From positions 1 to 55,611 of the forward strand of contig CALWZE010000026.1 in assembly GCA_944385925.1 (NCBI GenBank): 55,611 bases of DNA, given 5' to 3'. This document shows, one piece after another, positions 51,656-55,611 of this stretch. Each line of letters begins with the position of its first letter. The stretch's first letter is position 1. A program made the position numbers and the translations under genes. Origin of the DNA: an uncultured Clostridia bacterium. Its GTDB lineage: Bacteria > Bacillota > Clostridia > Oscillospirales > Ruminococcaceae. The notes under the pieces are model-generated. The model ran no database searches, was not told the origin of the DNA, and saw nothing but the letters and a program-made list of their open reading frames with translations.

Positions 51656-53320
51656 TTATGCCGCGGGCTGCGCTTCAGAAGGAAGGCCCGTATACTCTAT
51701 GGCAACGGTGATTGTAACAATCTGGGTATTCGGATCGATTTCCGCCCCCTCCTGAATACTTTGCCTAATCACAGTACCTTTGGCATATTCTTTGCTTCCT
51801 TCCTCTACCACCTCATACTTTATGCCGGCTTCCTTTAACTCTTCTTCGGCCTGAGCCTGTGTAAGCCAGAGTACGTCGATCATCTCAATTTTTTCCGACT
51901 CATTATAATAAAGTATAATTGTCGTTCCTTCCGAAACCAGCGAACCGGCTTTCGGTTCCTGATCCACAATCAGTTTGTCTGCCGTATCCGGAACCGTTTT
52001 CTTTTCGAAAGTATATTTAAAATTATCACGATCGAACTTTACTTCCGACATCTGAGAGCCTACATAATCAGGCACTTCGATTCCCACAGGCTCCTGCTGC
52101 TCCTCATCGGGTTCCGGGTTCAAGGTATCCATCAACTTGGTTCCGACATAAAACATGACGCCGATTACAGCCAAAACCGCTACTGTCACAACAATTATGC
52201 TTACCCAGGGCACCTGTTTTTCTTCTTTTTTCTTTTTGGCCCGTTTTTTAGAGGCATTTGTTGTCAGCTGCTTCTTTTTTATTGTCTGCTCGCGAACCGG
52301 CTCTGCCACTGTCGTCGCCTCTGCAGGCGCCTCCATCACTCTGGTTTTGCTTGTCGGGGAAAGCGGGAGATTATTAAGTAGCCGCTTAAAATCCAGAATC
52401 GATTGTACGCGCTCTTTATTGTCCATCAGCATGGCGAGCATAATTGCACGGGATGCATACTGCGGCACAGTGCTCTGTAAGGCTATCGGCTGCTCCAGCG
52501 AATCATAGCTCTGGCGCTGGGACGCGTCCTGCGGCGTGACGCCGGTTAAACAGCGATAAAACACTGCAGCCATCCCATAGACATCCGTAGAAGCATTCTG
52601 CCACTTTGTCGCAGAATATTGTTCCGGCGCAGAGTAACCGCTGAAAAGCTTCGGCGCAACCTCTGTATCCTTTGTACGCACTGAGGAGGTCGCATAACCG
52701 CCCAGTTTTACGTCCCCGTTGCGGTTCACAAAAATTGTCTCAGGCGAAACGCCCCGGTGGATCAGATTGACAGAGTGTATTCTGCTCAGCGCATCCATGA
52801 CAGGGGTAAGCAGAATAACCGCCTTTTCAAAAGGAATAGAACCGCCGGCCATCTCCAGAAATTCCCGCAGAGAAACTCCATTAAAGGTTTCCAAAACAGC
52901 ATAGGCAGTCTGATTTGCTTCAAAAAAATCGTTCACATGAATGACATTCGGCTCTGCAGACAGTTTTGCCAGGTTGCGATACAGTTCACAAAAATCCATC
53001 ATGGCTGTTTTGTAATGCAGTTCCGCGCCCGAATTTGGAATGAGAACATGGTTCTCTCCCCGCTTACAGGCTCCGTGAAGTAAAAATTCTTTCACCTCAA
53101 CAACCACATTTGCAGAACAATCAAAGCCGGCATAGGTTATACAATCGCCGTCATGATATTTCTCCATTCCGATCACATATCGGCCGCGAAGCCTGTAACC
53201 GATCGGCAGGTCGTGTTCCGGATTTTTCTGTGTTCCGTTATAGCCGCATTTGGGGCAGGATTTTGCATCCGCAGGCACAGCACTCATGCAGCTCAAGCAA
53301 AGTTTTCTCTGTCCGCTCAT
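51656..53320 (-). CDS. PASTA-domain membrane pseudokinase with N-terminal zinc ribbon
   Basis: The 554-residue protein begins with a zinc ribbon (C8, C11, C22, C25), then a Hanks-type kinase fold (about 45-315), a Lys/Glu-rich linker, one membrane helix (about 372-394) and two extracellular PASTA repeats (about 413-473 and 478-542). The kinase keeps the VVVEVKEF lysine (K77) and SAPEQY (231-235), but HRD is H188-R189-G190, the magnesium Asn is T195, DFG is G208-Y209-A210, and the glycine-rich loop is poor. It should not phosphorylate. ATG 53320 has GGAG; a GTG at 53335 is rejected. It resembles PrkC/StkP in layout and may be a wall-sensing scaffold. No phosphatase gene is adjacent. Confidence 0.88.
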   Translation of the reverse strand: MSGQRKLCLSCMSAVPADAKSCPKCGYNGTQKNPEHDLPIGYRLRGRYVIGMEKYHDGDCITYAGFDCSANVVVEVKEFLLHGACKRGENHVLIPNSGAELHYKTAMMDFCELYRNLAKLSAEPNVIHVNDFFEANQTAYAVLETFNGVSLREFLEMAGGSIPFEKAVILLTPVMDALSRIHSVNLIHRGVSPETIFVNRNGDVKLGGYATSSVRTKDTEVAPKLFSGYSAPEQYSATKWQNASTDVYGMAAVFYRCLTGVTPQDASQRQSYDSLEQPIALQSTVPQYASRAIMLAMLMDNKERVQSILDFKRLLNNLPLSPTSKTRVMEAPAEATTVAEPVREQTIKKKQLTTNASKKRAKKKKEEKQVPWVSIIVVTVAVLAVIGVMFYVGTKLMDTLNPEPDEEQQEPVGIEVPDYVGSQMSEVKFDRDNFKYTFEKKTVPDTADKLIVDQEPKAGSLVSEGTTIILYYNESEKIEMIDVLWLTQAQAEEELKEAGIKYEVVEEGSKEYAKGTVIRQSIQEGAEIDPNTQIVTITVAIEYTGLPSEAQPAA

Positions 53321-53540
53321 TCTTTTCTCCACCACAAGCTTATTCTATCTCTAACTGTCCCAAAATCATTCAGTTGTTCTAATAATACAATTTTTTACGT
53401 TTTGATGCAAGTTTCTGTATTTTAAGACCAGAATTTTCAAAGCATTCAGAACAAATGCTTTTCTGCGAACAGCAAAAAAGATAGAAATTCTGTCATATGC
53501 TGAAATCCTTTTTTTGCCGTCGGACCCATCTCAAACATAC

Positions 53541-53580
53541 AAAAAAGGAAGGCAAAAGACCAGCTTTGCCTTCCTTTTTT
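53541..53580 (-). terminator. Terminator of the ABC exporter operon
   Basis: AAAAAAGGAAGGCAAA (53541-53556) and TTTGCCTTCCTTTTTT (53565-53580) form a perfect 16-bp stem, directly at the stop codon. T runs are present on both strands. Confidence 0.87.
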
Positions 53581-55469
53581 CAGTTTTCCTGTACAGTTTC
53601 AAATTGACTGTTATACAGCTTTGCATAGAATCCATTAAGCTTCATCAATTCATCATGCGTTCCCTGCTCCACGACGTCCCCCTCATTCAGACACAGGATC
53701 ATATCTGCATTGCGTATGGTGGAAAGCCGGTGCGCGATGATAAAACTTGTTCGGCCCTTCATCAGGTTATCCATCGCCTGCTGAATCTGCAGTTCCGTGC
53801 GCGTGTCTACCGAACTGGTCGCCTCGTCCAGGATCAGGATACGTGCATTGGCAAGGATCGCCCGCGCGATTGTCATAAGCTGTTTTTGGCCTTGCGAAAT
53901 ATTGGTTGCCTCTTCATTCAGCACCATATTGTAGGAATCCGGCAATGAGCGTATAAAGCGGTGAATCTGCGCCGCTTTGGCCGCCGCAATAACCTCTTCG
54001 TCGGTGGCGTCCAGTTTTCCATAACGGATATTGTCCATAATTGTCCCGCTATAAAGCCAGGTATCCTGCAGAACCATACCGATCTCTGTGCGAATTTCTT
54101 CTCTGGTAAAGTCCTCAATATTGTGGCCGTCAATATAAATTGCACCGCCATTCAGATCATAAAACCGCATCAGAAGCTTAACCAGAGTTGTTTTCCCTGC
54201 GCCGGTCGGGCCGACGATTGCCACTTTCTGGCCGGCTTTAACATCTGCGCAGAAATCCTTGATGACAATTTTGTCCGGATCATAACCAAAACGCACATGG
54301 TCAAATCGAATGTTGCCTTCAATTTTCACGCTGTTCGGCTGGGGCTCTTCTCCTTCGTTAAGCACTGTACAAACCGGCGTAATTTCTTTTTCCTCAGTCT
54401 CATCCAAAAATTCAAAGACGCGCTCCGCAGCCGCAACCGTCATCTGAATCTGGTTAGAGACATTCGCAAGCTGCGTAATGGGTTGGTTAAGGTTGCGGAC
54501 ATACTGTATAAATGCCTGGATACCACCGATTGTCATATTTCCGTTGATCGTCATGGAAGCGCCGACAATACAGACCGCAACATAGCTGAGGTTTCCCACA
54601 AAGCTCATCAACGGTTGCATTAATCCCGAGAGAAACTGCGCTTTCCAAGTGGCGTTGTACAGTTTTTCATTTTCTGTATCAAAGTCGCGAATCGATGCCT
54701 GCTCATGGTTAAAGGCCTTTATAATCAGATGGCCGCCATACATTTCCTCCACATGCCCGTTAACCGATCCCAGGAATTCCTGCTGGCCGCGAAAATGTTT
54801 TTGCGAATGCTTGACGATGGTCATTACGACAATTGCGGAAATCGGGATCATAAGCAAGGAAATCAGCGTCAGCCCCACGCTGATCGAAAACATCATGGCA
54901 AGCACGCCGATAAATGTTGTCACTGAGGTGATGAACTGACTCAGGGATTGATTCAGGCTCTGTGTCAGTGTGTCGACGTCGTTGCTGATACGAGACAGCA
55001 CGTCTCCGGTCGTCGTTGTGTGAAAATAGCCAAGCGGGAGCTTATTGATCTTATGCTCCAGCGCATTGCGCAGTCCATACGCCACCTTTGCCGAAACGCC
55101 GGACATAATAAAGCCCTGCGCGTACATGAAAGCGCTTGAGAGCAGATATAATCCGAGGCAGATAAGCAGAATCTGGCCGATATAGGAAAGATCCACCCCA
55201 CCTGTACCGCTCAGCATCGCCTGCACGCCGCTTGCAAGCGCATCGGTTGCCTTCGCAAGGATCTTTGGCCCCGCAATTGCAAAAACGGTGGAAGCGGCAG
55301 CAAAAACCAGCACAAGAATAATCCTGCCTTTATATGGAGAAAGGTAACGGAGCAGTCTTGCAGAACTTCCCTTAAAGTTCTTGGCCTTTTCACCGACCAT
55401 CATCGCCCCATGTCCGCGGCCGCCAAACATGCGCGGCGGCTTATGCTGATGTTGTTTCAGGTCGCTCAT
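53580..55469 (-). CDS. ABC exporter, fused permease and ATPase (second subunit)
   Basis: The 629-residue protein has a basic His/Gly-rich N-terminus, six membrane helices (about 45-345) and a nucleotide-binding domain: Walker A GPTGAGKTT near residue 420, signature NISQGQKQ, Walker B ILILDEATSSVD with the catalytic glutamate, and AHRLSTI switch histidine. The layout is that of a multidrug/lipid-type exporter half. The upstream gene, overlapping by ATGA, encodes another exporter half, so a heterodimer is likely. The substrate cannot be told. Confidence 0.93.
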   Translation of the reverse strand: MSDLKQHQHKPPRMFGGRGHGAMMVGEKAKNFKGSSARLLRYLSPYKGRIILVLVFAAASTVFAIAGPKILAKATDALASGVQAMLSGTGGVDLSYIGQILLICLGLYLLSSAFMYAQGFIMSGVSAKVAYGLRNALEHKINKLPLGYFHTTTTGDVLSRISNDVDTLTQSLNQSLSQFITSVTTFIGVLAMMFSISVGLTLISLLMIPISAIVVMTIVKHSQKHFRGQQEFLGSVNGHVEEMYGGHLIIKAFNHEQASIRDFDTENEKLYNATWKAQFLSGLMQPLMSFVGNLSYVAVCIVGASMTINGNMTIGGIQAFIQYVRNLNQPITQLANVSNQIQMTVAAAERVFEFLDETEEKEITPVCTVLNEGEEPQPNSVKIEGNIRFDHVRFGYDPDKIVIKDFCADVKAGQKVAIVGPTGAGKTTLVKLLMRFYDLNGGAIYIDGHNIEDFTREEIRTEIGMVLQDTWLYSGTIMDNIRYGKLDATDEEVIAAAKAAQIHRFIRSLPDSYNMVLNEEATNISQGQKQLMTIARAILANARILILDEATSSVDTRTELQIQQAMDNLMKGRTSFIIAHRLSTIRNADMILCLNEGDVVEQGTHDELMKLNGFYAKLYNSQFETVQEN

Positions 55470-55611
55470 GCCAATTCCTCCTTGGAAAGCTGAGATTGTG
55501 CGATCTCTCTATAGGTCTCGCAACTTTTTAAAAGCTCGGTGTGTGTTCCCTGCCCTACGATCTGGCCGTCATTGAGAACAATGATGTTGTCCGCATGCAT
55601 AATGGTGCTTA
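55466..55611 (-). CDS. ABC exporter, first subunit (C-terminal end only)
   Basis: The last 47 residues are visible: STIMHADNIIVLNDGQIVGQ, then GTHTELLKSCETYREIAQSQ and a short tail. These are the end of an ABC ATPase domain after the switch region. The stop TGA overlaps the start of the next exporter gene as ATGA. The rest lies outside the window. Confidence 0.88.
   Translation of the reverse strand, partial: STIMHADNIIVLNDGQIVGQGTHTELLKSCETYREIAQSQLSKEELA

Overview
The window looks like chromosomal DNA of an anaerobic, endospore-forming Clostridia member, most likely in the Oscillospiraceae/Ruminococcaceae range. Base composition is roughly balanced (judged by eye). Evidence is the sporulation set (sigG, sigE, spoIIGA, yqfC, yqfD, a YlbJ-like protein), Firmicutes-type DnaD/DnaI primosome proteins, strong GGAGG ribosome sites, TTGACA-N17-TATAAT promoters and many strong stem-loop terminators. 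I see no prophage, insertion sequence, CRISPR array or rRNA. Most of the window is core genome, so the interesting signals lie in unusual domain architectures, decayed active sites and regulatory DNA.

Layout: 1-2.1 kb holds a cut aminotransferase and asnS. 2.3-4.9 kb holds an MBOAT/DHHW polysaccharide O-acylation pair, followed by tRNA-Ser(GGA). 5.3-7.5 kb holds a small XRE regulator and a cardiolipin synthase. 8.0-11.0 kb holds a BlaI repressor and an M56 (BlaR1-like) sensor carrying two C-terminal M23 domains, with a clear two-site operator. 11.1-14.2 kb holds ridA, sigG and a divergently oriented spoIIGA-sigE pair. 14.6-23.2 kb is the yqfC-yqfD-phoH-ybeY-era-recO-mutS2 housekeeping/sporulation block with a divergent YlbJ-like gene. 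23.6-25.3 kb is rpsB-tsf. 25.8-27.7 kb is the DnaD/DnaI pair. 28.0-29.5 kb is a broken MerR-RDD gene behind a MerR-type promoter. 29.6-32.9 kb is a galM-like/galK/galE Leloir cluster. 33.2-35.6 kb holds ccdA plus a TlpA-like thioredoxin and a PfkB kinase. 35.9-38.1 kb is feoAB (reverse strand). 38.2-41.2 kb holds a polysaccharide deacetylase, a DUF5685/J-like/membrane trio and terminators. 41.4-45.3 kb is potABCD. 46.0-47.8 kb holds queT and prfB. 47.9-49.7 kb holds a RING-like membrane protein and galU. 49.8-51.0 kb is rpsF-ssb-rpsR. 51.6-53.3 kb is a PASTA pseudokinase. 53.6 kb to the end is a heterodimeric ABC exporter, cut by the window edge.

The most noteworthy items are these: the BlaI/M56-M23-M23 module, in which one M23 domain is catalytically dead; the spoIIGA promoter with an over-long spacer and a Spo0A-box-like sequence, next to an inverted sigG; a PASTA pseudokinase lacking every catalytic acidic residue; a J-like domain without HPD; a spermidine-type binding protein with a C-terminal membrane anchor; an RF2 gene without the programmed frameshift; and the broken MerR-RDD gene. 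All assignments come from reading the sequence. No database search was possible.
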